Shown: piece after piece, positions 30,427 through 38,559 of the stretch
Position numbering within the stretch: the stretch's first letter is position 1
Layout: every line of letters starts with the position of its first letter
IMG/VR virus record: IMGVR_UViG_3300025543_000062
Coordinates: 1 to 42,421 of that record
Reading direction: 5' to 3' (one strand)
Length of the DNA: 42,421 nucleotides
Source: a virus
Position numbers and translations under genes: made by a program
The notes under the pieces: model-generated
Databases searched by the model: none
Seen by the model: the letters and a program-made list of their open reading frames with translations, nothing else
Told to the model about the DNA's origin: nothing

Positions 30427-31165
30427 TTTCACTTACCTTCTAGGTAGTGATAATAATCAGGTCGATTATATGCTGGCGGTAATTCGTCAACTGATGTATC
30501 ATGAGCAACGGGCATATAAAGGCGAGGTTCTCAGCAATTTCCATATCGCAGACTTTGGTATGTCCGAAGATAATATTGAAATCGTCAAGGAGTTCGTTCT
30601 GAGATATAGTGGCAAACCAGCTACTATTATTCCGATCCCTGATGATGGTAAGCAGAAAGGCCCGGCATGGCTGAAGAAGCCAACCGCTCTCCTCAATTGC
30701 ACAAGTGATCGAGTCTTGTGGGTTGATAATGATGTTGAGGTTCGGGCTAATATGCGTGCTTCAGTTCAAAGATATACCGATAATTTGGAAAAATATCATA
30801 TTGGACACTGCATTGCCGTTACTAACGATTGGTATACCGGTGGTATCAATTCAGGAGTGATAGTTAAATATGGTCGCCCTATAGTTCTTGCCGAATGGGA
30901 AGCCGCACCGCGTCATCATCCTAAACAAAGAGGTGATCAAGAATATTTGGATTGCTTGATGAGAGGTAATGAAAAATACTTGAAAGGCATCCAATTTTTG
31001 GACTATTCTTGGAATTACCAACGACTAATGATAGTAGCGGGATATGAATACGATGAACCTAAAATACTTCATTGGACCGGACCAGCCGGAAAGCGACACA
31101 TCAAACGAAGAATCTTCCCTGTCCTTGAGCAAAGCTGGCCCCTCAAAGATTCAGTCCCCTTCTAA
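30389..31165 (+). CDS. Glycosyltransferase (GT-A fold, GT8-like)
   Basis: 258 residues. RVLWVDNDVEV has the DxD of GT-A enzymes, GGINSGVIV and RGDQEYLD match conserved acceptor-side loops, and KILHWTGPAGKRH near the end matches the HxxGxxKxW-type C-terminal motif of GT8-like enzymes. It overlaps the methyltransferase by 38 nt and the next gene by 122 nt. Likely transfers a sugar to a phage or host glycan or to DNA; the acceptor is unknown. Confidence 0.8.
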   Translation: MTTTLLQSEFEDDFTYLLGSDNNQVDYMLAVIRQLMYHEQRAYKGEVLSNFHIADFGMSEDNIEIVKEFVLRYSGKPATIIPIPDDGKQKGPAWLKKPTALLNCTSDRVLWVDNDVEVRANMRASVQRYTDNLEKYHIGHCIAVTNDWYTGGINSGVIVKYGRPIVLAEWEAAPRHHPKQRGDQEYLDCLMRGNEKYLKGIQFLDYSWNYQRLMIVAGYEYDEPKILHWTGPAGKRHIKRRIFPVLEQSWPLKDSVPF

Positions 31166-31841
31166 AAAGATCGCCATTGTTGGCAACGGTCCAAGTAGGG
31201 CTAATTTTATTGCCATACAGGACGAATTTGAATGGGATGATGTCATAGGCATCAATGTGTATGATGAGGCTCTGGTGGGCGTACAGACGGTTGTGTGTGC
31301 AGACTCGCTAGCAGTAATGATGTACCGAAACTATCCACTTAGAAATCGATTGGATGATATTCGATTTGTAATGTCGAGACGCGCCCATAATGGATGCTCG
31401 ACATTCAAGAACAGACCGGCCTCTCCCGATACGTTCAAAGATTTTCTGGATGCCAGTGATCTATTGGAAGCTGTTGTCGAATGTCCTGAAGAGTTTGCGC
31501 TCGACGACAAGCAACGATATCTCTCAAGTGGACATCTGGCATATCTGTATGCAAGTGATAAATATCCTGATAGTGAAATTCACATGTTTGGATTTGACAG
31601 TGTGTTTACCGGAGACTCTTCCGCTACATATTCCAATCGAGACATCAAGAATTACGACGATCCAAACATAACCAGATCAGAAGTTTCTGAGAAGACAGAC
31701 TTCACTAAGGTCTGGGAAGAGTATTGGATCATCTGTCTTAGTGACAGGTTCAACACGTTTAAGAGTGTGACATTCTACGGAATTGATGGAGATAGACGTC
31801 CAGAATTCAATTCCCCCAACATGAAGGTAGCTTACATATGA
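31044..31841 (+). CDS. MptE/DUF115-like Rossmann protein, possible glycosyltransferase
   Basis: 265 residues from the first ATG, with 122 nt coded in two frames; a later TTG start near 31125 would shorten the overlap. KKIAIVGNGPSRANF is a nucleotide- or sugar-binding strand-loop, and SSGHLAYLYASDKYPDSEIH with MFGFDSVFTGD resembles the second half of MptE/DUF115 and sialyltransferase-like folds. With the neighbouring methyltransferase and glycosyltransferase it forms a sugar-modification set. Confidence 0.65.
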   Translation: MNTMNLKYFIGPDQPESDTSNEESSLSLSKAGPSKIQSPSKKIAIVGNGPSRANFIAIQDEFEWDDVIGINVYDEALVGVQTVVCADSLAVMMYRNYPLRNRLDDIRFVMSRRAHNGCSTFKNRPASPDTFKDFLDASDLLEAVVECPEEFALDDKQRYLSSGHLAYLYASDKYPDSEIHMFGFDSVFTGDSSATYSNRDIKNYDDPNITRSEVSEKTDFTKVWEEYWIICLSDRFNTFKSVTFYGIDGDRRPEFNSPNMKVAYI

Positions 31842-32281
31842 GTTTGAAATATTATAAGGAAGCAGAGTTCCGGGGATATTATCACAGGATCGAAGTGATG
31901 ACACTGTTAGGTGCTGATGCGTTCAGACACTTGTGGGGTGCCCCTGTTGAAGTATCTCCGGCACCGGGTGCTATCCTTAGAAACCTAGGCCCTGACAATA
32001 CGTCAGGTCACAATGAAGATCGCTGGGGGAAGTCCCTTGCTCTTGATCTCATGCCTCACGGTATGGATACGGCAGAAGATCGACAACGAGCCGTTGAAAT
32101 CGCCACAACAGTTGGCTTCATTGGAATTGGGGTGTATCCTGATTGGAAGCCCCGCCCCGGACTTCATTTGGATATGAAGCGTCGGGAAGGTCGAGGTTTC
32201 GGCAATCCCGGCACTTGGTCAGCATTTCGGAATCCCGAAACTGGCGAACAAGAATATTTTGATCTAGCAAAGGCATTATGA
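31838..32281 (+). CDS. M15-family peptidoglycan peptidase (endolysin candidate)
   Basis: 147 residues. SGHNEDRWGKSLALDLMPHG supplies the His and Asp of the SxHxxGxAxD zinc site and GLHLDMK supplies the later HxD, as in M15 D-Ala-D-Ala carboxypeptidase and L-alanyl-D-glutamate peptidases. It starts in the stop of the previous gene. Phage M15 proteins are common endolysins. No signal peptide, so it needs a holin for access to the wall. Confidence 0.85.
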   Translation: MSLKYYKEAEFRGYYHRIEVMTLLGADAFRHLWGAPVEVSPAPGAILRNLGPDNTSGHNEDRWGKSLALDLMPHGMDTAEDRQRAVEIATTVGFIGIGVYPDWKPRPGLHLDMKRREGRGFGNPGTWSAFRNPETGEQEYFDLAKAL

Positions 32282-32282
32282 T

Positions 32283-32405
32283 ATGAATCAACCACCAGTA
32301 ACATACAAGCAGCTTCTTAAATTAACCACAACATATTATACATATAGAACGCCAGCGCTTTTCTTCGAACTAAATAAAGCACACGCCATTTGTAATGGCT
32401 ATTGA
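32283..32405 (+). CDS. Possible 40-aa protein
   Basis: ATG 1 nt after the M15 stop opens a 40-codon frame (MNQPPVTYKQLLKLTTTYYT, then basic and aromatic residues). No SD is visible. It ends in the -35 box of the next promoter. The short length makes it doubtful; it fills an otherwise empty 166-nt gap. Confidence 0.3.
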   Translation: MNQPPVTYKQLLKLTTTYYTYRTPALFFELNKAHAICNGY

Positions 32406-32430
32406 CACAAGTGCGCCTGCCGGTTATCAT
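32402..32430 (+). promoter_or_regulatory. Sigma-70-like promoter
   Basis: TTGACA (32402-32407), 17-bp spacer, TATCAT (32425-32430). The leader holds TTGGAGG as SD for the ATG at 32460. Confidence 0.75.
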
Positions 32431-32459
32431 GTAGTCAATGATAACACTTGGAGGCTATT

Positions 32460-32630
32460 ATGGTTGAAGAAGTCATCGTATTTGACATGACCGAACAGGA
32501 AATTTCTTCGGCCCGTTCCCTTGGTCTGATCGTCAAGACTAATATTGGCGAAGATGGTGCTGTGTCACTATCCGGACTTCAGTGGACCGTAGAAGCATTC
32601 CTTCTCGACAATAACCTCAAGGGTAATTAA
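32460..32630 (+). CDS. Small acidic protein (56 aa)
   Basis: ATG at 32460 with TTGGAGG nearby; in-frame upstream start at 32448 ignored because the SD would be inside it. Acidic alpha/beta product (MVEEVIVFDMTEQEISSARS). First of three short genes under one promoter. No family is recognised. Confidence 0.65.
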   Translation: MVEEVIVFDMTEQEISSARSLGLIVKTNIGEDGAVSLSGLQWTVEAFLLDNNLKGN

Positions 32631-32631
32631 T

Positions 32632-32913
32632 ATGCGTGAAGATGAGTATATCGTTGATTCGGACTGGGATAATCTCGATGGTGTTGACGGTACAGAATTC
32701 TGTATCAATACTGATGGGACTGTCATACTAGACACCACATTAACCGGCCCACATTCAATGGTCTTCACGGGAACAGATGGTGAGATGTTAATATCTATCG
32801 ATCTCAACACTCGTCACATCACCTTCAATGAAGAATTCGTTTCAGACATGGACGATCTAGCTCTCAAATTCGTTGAGGCTGTTGATCGACTCCAAGAAAA
32901 TATGAGGTACTAA
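32632..32913 (+). CDS. Hypothetical acidic protein (93 aa)
   Basis: Starts 1 nt after the previous stop. Mostly beta-strand with many Asp and Thr (FCINTDGTVILDTTLTGPHS), ending in a helix (LALKFVEAVDRLQENM). It may be an acidic protein inhibitor or DNA mimic, but no evidence beyond charge. Confidence 0.65.
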   Translation: MREDEYIVDSDWDNLDGVDGTEFCINTDGTVILDTTLTGPHSMVFTGTDGEMLISIDLNTRHITFNEEFVSDMDDLALKFVEAVDRLQENMRY

Positions 32914-32915
32914 CT

Positions 32916-33134
32916 ATGATTTGGATTATCGGATATATTGTTATTGGATTGATTGTTGGAAGTTTGGTGGGCATATCCCTTCGAAATGTTTCGAGACTGG
33001 GTTCTGATGTTATCATGGTGAGCATTATTCAATTTGCTGCTATGGTATTCTGGCCAATTGTTGCCATTGGATACCTTATGTGGAAATCGACCGATCTAGC
33101 ACAATTTCTATTGAAGTCGCTATTGACACGGTAA
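32916..33134 (+). CDS. Small two-helix membrane protein (72 aa)
   Basis: Two hydrophobic helices (residues 2-22 and about 34-54) flank a short polar loop; the C-terminus is short and polar. Placed two genes before a signal-anchored cell-wall hydrolase, so a holin-like role is possible, but small membrane proteins are frequent in this genome and the call is open. Confidence 0.65.
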   Translation: MIWIIGYIVIGLIVGSLVGISLRNVSRLGSDVIMVSIIQFAAMVFWPIVAIGYLMWKSTDLAQFLLKSLLTR

Positions 33135-33151
33135 TGCTCGACTGATATACA
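33123..33151 (+). promoter_or_regulatory. Sigma-70-like promoter
   Basis: TTGACA (33123-33128), 17-bp spacer, TATACA (33146-33151). The leader carries TTGGAGG before the ATG at 33178. The -35 overlaps the end of the small membrane protein gene. Confidence 0.75.
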
Positions 33152-33177
33152 CCTGCCAACAATTGGAGGTTCGTATT

Positions 33178-33771
33178 ATGAATAGCGAAGCAAAAATATC
33201 TATCATCATTGCGGTCGGAGGACTTGTTGCATTGTTTCTTGCTGGGATTTTAGTATCCTTCCAAGGTCCGAACGATGTACAACAAGCCCTTCGACCGAAT
33301 GTCGTTATGACACAGGCCGTACCTATCTCGCCATTCAGCCCCATAATGGTGGCTACAATCGACGTAGAGGCACCGCCAGCGGTCGCCATTGATCGAAACC
33401 GGCCAGACATCATGTGCATGGCTCTAAACATATATCACGAGGCCAGAGGCTCATCTCTTGAAGATAGGATTGCTACTGGTCTTGTGGTATTGAACCGGAT
33501 GGAATCTGAGAACTTTCCGGATACCGTATGTGATGTTGTGTGGGAACGCTCACAATTTTCATGGACAAACGATGGTCGATCTGATATACCTCATAATCTA
33601 GAAGCATACGAAGCAGCATTGCTTCTTGCCAGTTTTATTATATCAGGAGCATATCCGGACTTTACATATGGGGCGACTCACTACCATACTGCGGAAATTC
33701 GACCGTATTGGAGTGATGGAAGTCTCGCCAAGGTTCGTATCGGCGCTCATGTTTACATGGAGACTAATTGA
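33178..33771 (+). CDS. SleB-type cell-wall hydrolase with N-terminal anchor
   Basis: 197 residues from the ATG at 33178; the upstream in-frame start is in the leader. Residues 7-28 are a hydrophobic helix (signal anchor or SAR-type segment). From about residue 75, LNIYHEARGSSLEDRIATGL and VVLNRMESE match the Hydrolase_2/SleB family, with catalytic Glu in YHEARG and the later ATHYHT and PYWS blocks. It likely cleaves peptidoglycan from the periplasmic side. It is the second wall enzyme in the window. Confidence 0.88.
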   Translation: MNSEAKISIIIAVGGLVALFLAGILVSFQGPNDVQQALRPNVVMTQAVPISPFSPIMVATIDVEAPPAVAIDRNRPDIMCMALNIYHEARGSSLEDRIATGLVVLNRMESENFPDTVCDVVWERSQFSWTNDGRSDIPHNLEAYEAALLLASFIISGAYPDFTYGATHYHTAEIRPYWSDGSLAKVRIGAHVYMETN

Positions 33772-33773
33772 TC

Positions 33774-34196
33774 ATGAAAAAAGTTGACCCCAAAGCGCAA
33801 TCCAAAAAGGATATTAGGCTTACTAATGTAATTGCACAACTTACAGACAGTAAGACTGTGTATGAGCAAGGCAGGCTTGTTGTGGGGATCATGGATCATT
33901 ATGAAAAACTTGCTGGCAATGCTATAAAATTTGGAGATGAAGAACGCAAAAACAGGATTTCGGCTCAGGTCGAAGCAGATGCTCTTAATAGGAAGATCGA
34001 GAATTTGAAAAATATGATTAATACGCTGAATGGTCATATCAACAGATTAGTGACTGAACAGTCAAATACCGAAAGACAATCTCAGTATTTTGATGTTGTT
34101 AGGAAATTGGGATTCACCCAAGAATATTTCGAGGCTGGGAATGTAACCCATGCCGATATTATGGATATGATTGAAGGACAGTTCGATGAACAATAA
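33774..34196 (+). CDS. Coiled-coil protein with C-terminal GF...TH module, paralog 1
   Basis: 140 residues; the ATG at 33774 (GGAG upstream) is chosen over an in-frame TTG. A helical body with heptad-like repeats (NRKIENLKNMINTLNGHINR) ends in VVRKLGFTQEYFEAGNVTHA, a module shared with the genes at 34186, 34712 and 37001. No known domain. Overlaps the next gene by 11 nt. Confidence 0.7.
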   Translation: MKKVDPKAQSKKDIRLTNVIAQLTDSKTVYEQGRLVVGIMDHYEKLAGNAIKFGDEERKNRISAQVEADALNRKIENLKNMINTLNGHINRLVTEQSNTERQSQYFDVVRKLGFTQEYFEAGNVTHADIMDMIEGQFDEQ

Positions 34197-34710
34197 TATT
34201 AGATTAGATGACATTAATATTGCGATTGATCATCTCCAAGTCGATATGGTTGGTGCATTAGACACTATGTCTAATTTGCGAGACGATCTCAATTATATTA
34301 GCAGTCACGCTGACGGGAATACAGCAGCCGTAAAGGCTCGTCTCCTTGACCTTGAAACTGAGATTTATATCCTCAAAGAGACTCCGAACAAACACCAAGA
34401 GCTGTATGATGACATTCAGTATATGAATGGTCGCGACAAGGAACTGTCATGCATCCTCCACGAATATGATGGCAGGTTGGCTGATCTCAAAAAGCACAAT
34501 GAAGGACTTCAGGAAGCCATTGCCACTGCCGTCAAGAATGCCAATGCAGAACAAGTTGCTATGGCAGATGTTATTGCGAGGGGAGCAAAGTACGAAGCCC
34601 TCTACAATCAGGTTCTTGATGCGGTCGGATTTTCTTCTGAGGCAATCGTCAATAAGGTTATCACCCACGAGGAGCTACTTGATCTCCTGAAAGACTCGAT
34701 GGATTTTTAA
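34186..34710 (+). CDS. Coiled-coil protein with C-terminal GF...TH module, paralog 2
   Basis: 174 residues from the ATG at 34186 (AAGGA upstream). Long helical body (VKARLLDLETEIYILKETPN, then HNEGLQEAIATAVKNA) and the shared C-terminus DAVGFSSEAIVNKVITHEEL followed by LDLLKDSMD. The second of four members; function unknown. Confidence 0.7.
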   Translation: MNNNIRLDDINIAIDHLQVDMVGALDTMSNLRDDLNYISSHADGNTAAVKARLLDLETEIYILKETPNKHQELYDDIQYMNGRDKELSCILHEYDGRLADLKKHNEGLQEAIATAVKNANAEQVAMADVIARGAKYEALYNQVLDAVGFSSEAIVNKVITHEELLDLLKDSMDF

Positions 34711-34711
34711 T

Positions 34712-35311
34712 ATGGAATATGAAACAACATACGAAGACCTGTTCGAAACTATCACTAAAGCCCAATCGGAATTGGGTGAAGTTGATGGTCCGTATGAATT
34801 TGACATCGAGGGAGCAATTGCCGATCTGTACAAAGTGTACAATGAAAAGGCAAGCGCCGACATGGGCAATCAGACTCGATACATGCAAGACTTTATAACA
34901 GAAGTCCACAAATTGAGAAAATTCCACAATAGAATTGAGGCCAATATTGCCGAGGCTGCCAACCGGGCTGATCATGATACTCTGTTAGAGAAGCCCGTAG
35001 CTGACCTTATGGATATGATTTACGAATTGCGTGATGAAGTTAATCATCTTCAGCACAATATTGATATTAGTAGGGCCGAAGCGGCAGACTCCAAAGCAAC
35101 TGCCAAAGGGTATTGTGCTAAAATAGACAGATTGGAAAGTGACATAGCTGATCTCAAAATACTGCTTGAAGCATCTGTGAGCGAAGGTCTTAAATACAAG
35201 TCTCGCTATAATGATGCTGTGGTTGCTGCCGGGTTCACCGTTGGATTTTTTGAGAGTGGAGCAATCTCTCATGAAGAGCTTATTGATGCTATCACTGAAA
35301 TTGTCGATTGA
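34712..35311 (+). CDS. Coiled-coil protein with C-terminal GF...TH module, paralog 3
   Basis: 199 residues. An acidic N-terminal domain (TITKAQSELGEVDGPYEFDI) is followed by a coiled coil (VNHLQHNIDISRAEAADS) and the shared end VAAGFTVGFFESGAISHEEL, then IDAITEIVD. It starts 1 nt after paralog 2. No known domain. Confidence 0.7.
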   Translation: MEYETTYEDLFETITKAQSELGEVDGPYEFDIEGAIADLYKVYNEKASADMGNQTRYMQDFITEVHKLRKFHNRIEANIAEAANRADHDTLLEKPVADLMDMIYELRDEVNHLQHNIDISRAEAADSKATAKGYCAKIDRLESDIADLKILLEASVSEGLKYKSRYNDAVVAAGFTVGFFESGAISHEELIDAITEIVD

Positions 35312-35336
35312 CATCATGAGTTGGCATATGTATTAT
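35308..35336 (+). promoter_or_regulatory. Sigma-70-like promoter
   Basis: TTGACA (35308-35313), 17-bp spacer, TATTAT (35331-35336). It overlaps the stop of paralog 3. The leader carries GAGGAAA before the ATG at 35365. Confidence 0.75.
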
Positions 35337-35364
35337 AGCCGTAACGTTTGAAGAGGAAATTACG

Positions 35365-35661
35365 ATGACCAAATCTATTAATGATGTTCCAGTCATGCAG
35401 TCCGGAGAGTTTCTTCGGGAGTATGGTGATGTTATGGTGACCAGAGTTCCACATAATATCCCCGGTATGGCTGCATGGGCATGGCAGGCTTGTCTTGATG
35501 ATGGTCGAGCTATCAATATCATTTCACAGGTCCGTCACAAGCCGACACCCACCGAAGTTTCCATGACGAAGCTGTGCTATGAACTCGCTGCTATCGGCGG
35601 TGGACTGTTCTCATCTAGCGACGATGGTGCTGATATGCTGGTGGGTGTGGTATTCCAGTAA
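35365..35661 (+). CDS. Hypothetical protein (98 aa)
   Basis: A compact alpha/beta protein (EYGDVMVTRVPHNIPGMAAW, then WQACLDDGRAINIISQVRHK) with a Gly/Ser-rich end. Its own promoter. The following gene begins 1 nt after the stop. No family recognised. Confidence 0.65.
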   Translation: MTKSINDVPVMQSGEFLREYGDVMVTRVPHNIPGMAAWAWQACLDDGRAINIISQVRHKPTPTEVSMTKLCYELAAIGGGLFSSSDDGADMLVGVVFQ

Positions 35662-35662
35662 T

Positions 35663-36763
35663 ATGGCCAAAACCAAAACCCGAGCAACAATGGACCGGAA
35701 TCTGGAACGTAAGTATGCGTCAGAACCAGATTGGTCCGAATGTCCGTCCGATCCAAAGGAGCGACTGCTTGCCAAATATGACAGGGTTCAGTATCTAAAT
35801 TATTTCTACACCCAGAAAGAATACCGCCCTTATGTGGTGAAGTATCTTATCGCCTTGGGGTGGACTAATCCAAATCTTTCTCGATATCGTCAAAGCCCAA
35901 TGTGGGCATTGTCCCCTGCTGCCGAAAGACTTATTGTCATGGCAGATAAAGGATGGGAACTTGATGATGATGAGAAGGATTATATCGGTGGTGCCCTCGC
36001 TATATTTTTGAATTCACCACAATTCGATGTGGCGAAAAGGGTCGAACATTCCGAAGATGCAATTCCCAGATACATTCCATCACCTATCATTGATGCTATC
36101 GAAGATATGGTGGATGAATGGATGGCCGGTAACTATGAAGCCGGGATCGATATCAAGGGACTTCATGCCAAGCATGGAGAAACCCTAAAATCAATTCGTG
36201 AGAAAGTTCGTCCACTCATCCTTGCGATGCTAGATGACTTCAAGGATCGCGGTGAGCAGGCCAAGGAAGGCTATAATTATCTTTCTGATGCCGAGCGTAG
36301 GGCTTGTGCTAAAACGCTTCAGGCGGCTCTCAAGAGCGTTGACGGCATACTTGGTGATCATGCCAAGAAGCCTCGTGCCAAGAAGGTAATCACTGCCACC
36401 AAACAGACTGCCGGAATTAAATATCTGGCAGAGTCCAGCGAGTATGGCATCAAGTCTATCGATCCTCGAAAGATTGTTGGCGCTCAACGGCTGTTCATGT
36501 TCAATACCAATCTTCGGATTATCATTGAACTGGTTGCTGATGGTCCGAAAGGATTTACATGCAAAGGCACAACTATCTACGGATGGAACGCTGATCAATC
36601 TCGATCTACCAAACTCCGAAAGCCAGATGAGTTCCTTCCTCATGTTATGAAGAAAGCACCATCGACGATCAACAGGGAATGGAATAAGCTCACTACGAAG
36701 CCTTCCAAGACCACTGGTCGAATCAACGAACACATTGTACTATTGAGGGTACTTGACAAATGA
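35663..36763 (+). CDS. Conserved phage protein with C-terminal GTT domain (366 aa)
   Basis: The ATG at 35663 is preferred to an in-frame start inside the previous gene. N-terminal half is helical and holds a DPKERLLAKYDRVQYLNYFY segment. The C-terminal 90 residues (MFNTNLRIIIELVADGPKGF, then CKGTTIYGW) match my memory of a domain recurring in T4-like phage proteins with the phrase kGTTIxG...S...LRKP. No enzyme motif. Close to the gp59-gp32 cluster, so perhaps replication-linked. Confidence 0.65.
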   Translation: MAKTKTRATMDRNLERKYASEPDWSECPSDPKERLLAKYDRVQYLNYFYTQKEYRPYVVKYLIALGWTNPNLSRYRQSPMWALSPAAERLIVMADKGWELDDDEKDYIGGALAIFLNSPQFDVAKRVEHSEDAIPRYIPSPIIDAIEDMVDEWMAGNYEAGIDIKGLHAKHGETLKSIREKVRPLILAMLDDFKDRGEQAKEGYNYLSDAERRACAKTLQAALKSVDGILGDHAKKPRAKKVITATKQTAGIKYLAESSEYGIKSIDPRKIVGAQRLFMFNTNLRIIIELVADGPKGFTCKGTTIYGWNADQSRSTKLRKPDEFLPHVMKKAPSTINREWNKLTTKPSKTTGRINEHIVLLRVLDK

Positions 36764-37008
36764 CTAAGATTATGAAAAATTCTGAATTTGGTGAATTGGT
36801 CCAAGTTGTGGTCGATGATCATGAGATGACCTATATCAATGCAGTCCTTCAGGTATGTGAGGACAGTGGATTTGACCCTGCTGATGTAGGTGGATTAATC
36901 CCGAAATACATCCAAGATAAAATTGAGAAGGAAGCTATTGACCTTCGGATGTTAAAGGCGTATGATACGGTCAATATTATTGAAGAGTTTGGAGATACCG
37001 ATGGCTAA
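36760..37008 (+). CDS. Possible gp33-like late-transcription coactivator
   Basis: 82 residues, starting inside the previous stop (ATGA). Helical throughout: MTYINAVLQVCEDSGFDPAD, then IQDKIEKEAIDLRMLKAYDT. The pattern (Y-x-x-A-V-x-x-x-C-E-x-x-G-x-x-x-x-x-V ... K-I-x-x-E-A-x-x-x-x-x-L) resembles small T4-like marine-phage proteins annotated as gp33-type coactivators. T4 has the order 33-59-32; here one gene lies between this and 59. The T4-type late promoters in the window need such a coactivator. Tentative. Confidence 0.45.
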   Translation: MTKIMKNSEFGELVQVVVDDHEMTYINAVLQVCEDSGFDPADVGGLIPKYIQDKIEKEAIDLRMLKAYDTVNIIEEFGDTDG

Positions 37009-37894
37009 ATATGATCACGATGATTTAGTTGATAAGTCAACAAGCGAAGTTATCGTAAGCGATCCGTCACGATTTATTGCAAATAGGTTTCAGGCGTTTG
37101 CTGGTAATATTCATTCAAATATCACTGATAGTGACGACAAGCACACGGCCTTTACCACTTGGCATACCAGACTCATTGACACTTTCATTGAGTGTGTCCA
37201 AGATGTAAAATGTGATGAAGAAAACGCCTTGGCAACATTTTATGTCAAATTTGAACCCTATGCCAAGTGGTTCGTAGCCTTTGGTTATATGCTTCCATCT
37301 AAACATCCTATGGATACTGGTATTATCAACAGATATGCACTATGGCGGTCGGGACTGCCTACGCAACTGCCTGATGCTGCCCAAGTTGATAAGGCAACTT
37401 CGGGCGATTTCAAATTGTCAATGGGGGACTTGTGTGAAATTTCCCATGGTAAGGCTTTGTATGATGTTGCTCTCCATCAGCATATGGAGAGCGATCCCAT
37501 CGACTCATTTGAAGAAATATTACAACGATTCCCAAATCTTGAGTATAATGACCGGCATCATCTGATGATTATGGATACCCCCGATATGATCGATCTTGTC
37601 GAAGAGCTTAGGGCTATAACAGAAAAACAATCCAAGACAGTCCTGCATGCCAAAGATATTATCGAAGATCACAAGACACTTACCATTCAACGCAATAATT
37701 TAAAGGACCAATTGGTGATCGCCACCAACGCAGTTATTCCTCTCCAAGAAGAGAATGGGAACTTGATGACGTTTCAAAGACGAGTTCTTGGGGCGTGTGG
37801 GTTCTCACATGAGGGCTTGTCTAGTGGTGCCGTCACTATCGATGATCTTATCGATATCATCAACGACGCCATAGACGGTGATGATGATGGTTGA
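37001..37894 (+). CDS. GF...TH module protein, paralog 4
   Basis: 297 residues from the ATG at 37001 (TTTGGAG upstream), overlapping the previous gene by 8 nt. A long alpha-rich N-terminal domain is followed by a coiled coil (TIQRNNLKDQLVIATNAVIP) and the shared end LGACGFSHEGLSSGAVTIDD, then LIDIINDAIDG. It is separated from the other three members by three genes (35365, 35663 and 36760) and stands directly before gp59. Confidence 0.7.
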   Translation: MAKYDHDDLVDKSTSEVIVSDPSRFIANRFQAFAGNIHSNITDSDDKHTAFTTWHTRLIDTFIECVQDVKCDEENALATFYVKFEPYAKWFVAFGYMLPSKHPMDTGIINRYALWRSGLPTQLPDAAQVDKATSGDFKLSMGDLCEISHGKALYDVALHQHMESDPIDSFEEILQRFPNLEYNDRHHLMIMDTPDMIDLVEELRAITEKQSKTVLHAKDIIEDHKTLTIQRNNLKDQLVIATNAVIPLQEENGNLMTFQRRVLGACGFSHEGLSSGAVTIDDLIDIINDAIDGDDDG

Positions 37895-38474
37895 TGCGGT
37901 CGAAGTCTATCAGATGTATAATGCTATCCGATTGCACTTCACCAGTAAGAGCTATGACTGCATCAAATATAATATGAAGTCTCATGCGACTCCCGAATCA
38001 TATTGGAAGCGACGAGATAAGGGGTTCTTTGCGCGTCTTGCAAGAAAACTCCGTACGGCAGATAATGTCAAAGGATATCTCGTCGCCAACTTTCTGGCAG
38101 ACAACACATGGATTGGAGATATGGACGATGATGTTTTCCGAGAATGGGAAGCCCGTCAAGAATCTCTGACATACACATTCGAGAGCGACGTTCGACAATT
38201 GTCCGAACATCCTCTAAAAGAAATTCTTGTTTCGGTCGATGGTAATGTTCCATCAATCGTTCAAGATATGATAGCTATTGAAGTCTCTATCGAGACAGTA
38301 GTTATCATCGATGCGATCACAGATTTCATTCGTAAGAACGATGATCGTATCACCGATACATTGCTATGGCCAGAGGTGAAACTCAAGCTGCAAAAGTATA
38401 GATCGTTTATGGACCTTAGTCCAACCCGTCTCCAAAAATTTGCAGAAATTATGAGAAAACACTTTACATCATAG
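37887..38474 (+). CDS. 59: gp59-like loader of replicative helicase
   Basis: 195 residues (T4 gp59 217). EVYQMYNAIRLHFTSKSYDC, then IKYN and YWKRRDKGFFARL align well with the T4 gp59 N-terminus (SVYKLYLMIKQHMNGKYD, VIKYN, YQKRRDKYFF). AWIGD-like NTWIGDMDDD follows, and the C-terminal part has the same helical layout. Several ATGs (37881, 37884, 37887) and a GTG could start it. It loads the gp41 helicase onto gp32-covered forks. Directly upstream of gene 32, as in T4. Confidence 0.88.
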   Translation: MVDAVEVYQMYNAIRLHFTSKSYDCIKYNMKSHATPESYWKRRDKGFFARLARKLRTADNVKGYLVANFLADNTWIGDMDDDVFREWEARQESLTYTFESDVRQLSEHPLKEILVSVDGNVPSIVQDMIAIEVSIETVVIIDAITDFIRKNDDRITDTLLWPEVKLKLQKYRSFMDLSPTRLQKFAEIMRKHFTS

Positions 38475-38491
38475 TCAATGTATGGTATACT
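38463..38491 (+). promoter_or_regulatory. Sigma-70-like promoter of gene 32
   Basis: TTTACA (38463-38468), 17-bp spacer, TATACT (38486-38491), with a leader of about 60 nt. In the leader, ATCATG (38502-38507) and CGTGAT-like bases (38514-38519) form a short hairpin whose loop includes CCTC, complementary to the SD GGAG (38545-38548). Confidence 0.7.
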
Positions 38492-38559
38492 TCACCCTTA
38501 CATCATGAACCTCCGTGATAACAAAAATCAATAAAAGCTAATATGGAGCAATAATACAC

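Noticed and set aside
37001-37894. The 297-aa gene as the missing gp33 or a helicase part
   Set aside because: No helicase motifs; its C-terminal module places it in the coiled-coil family instead.
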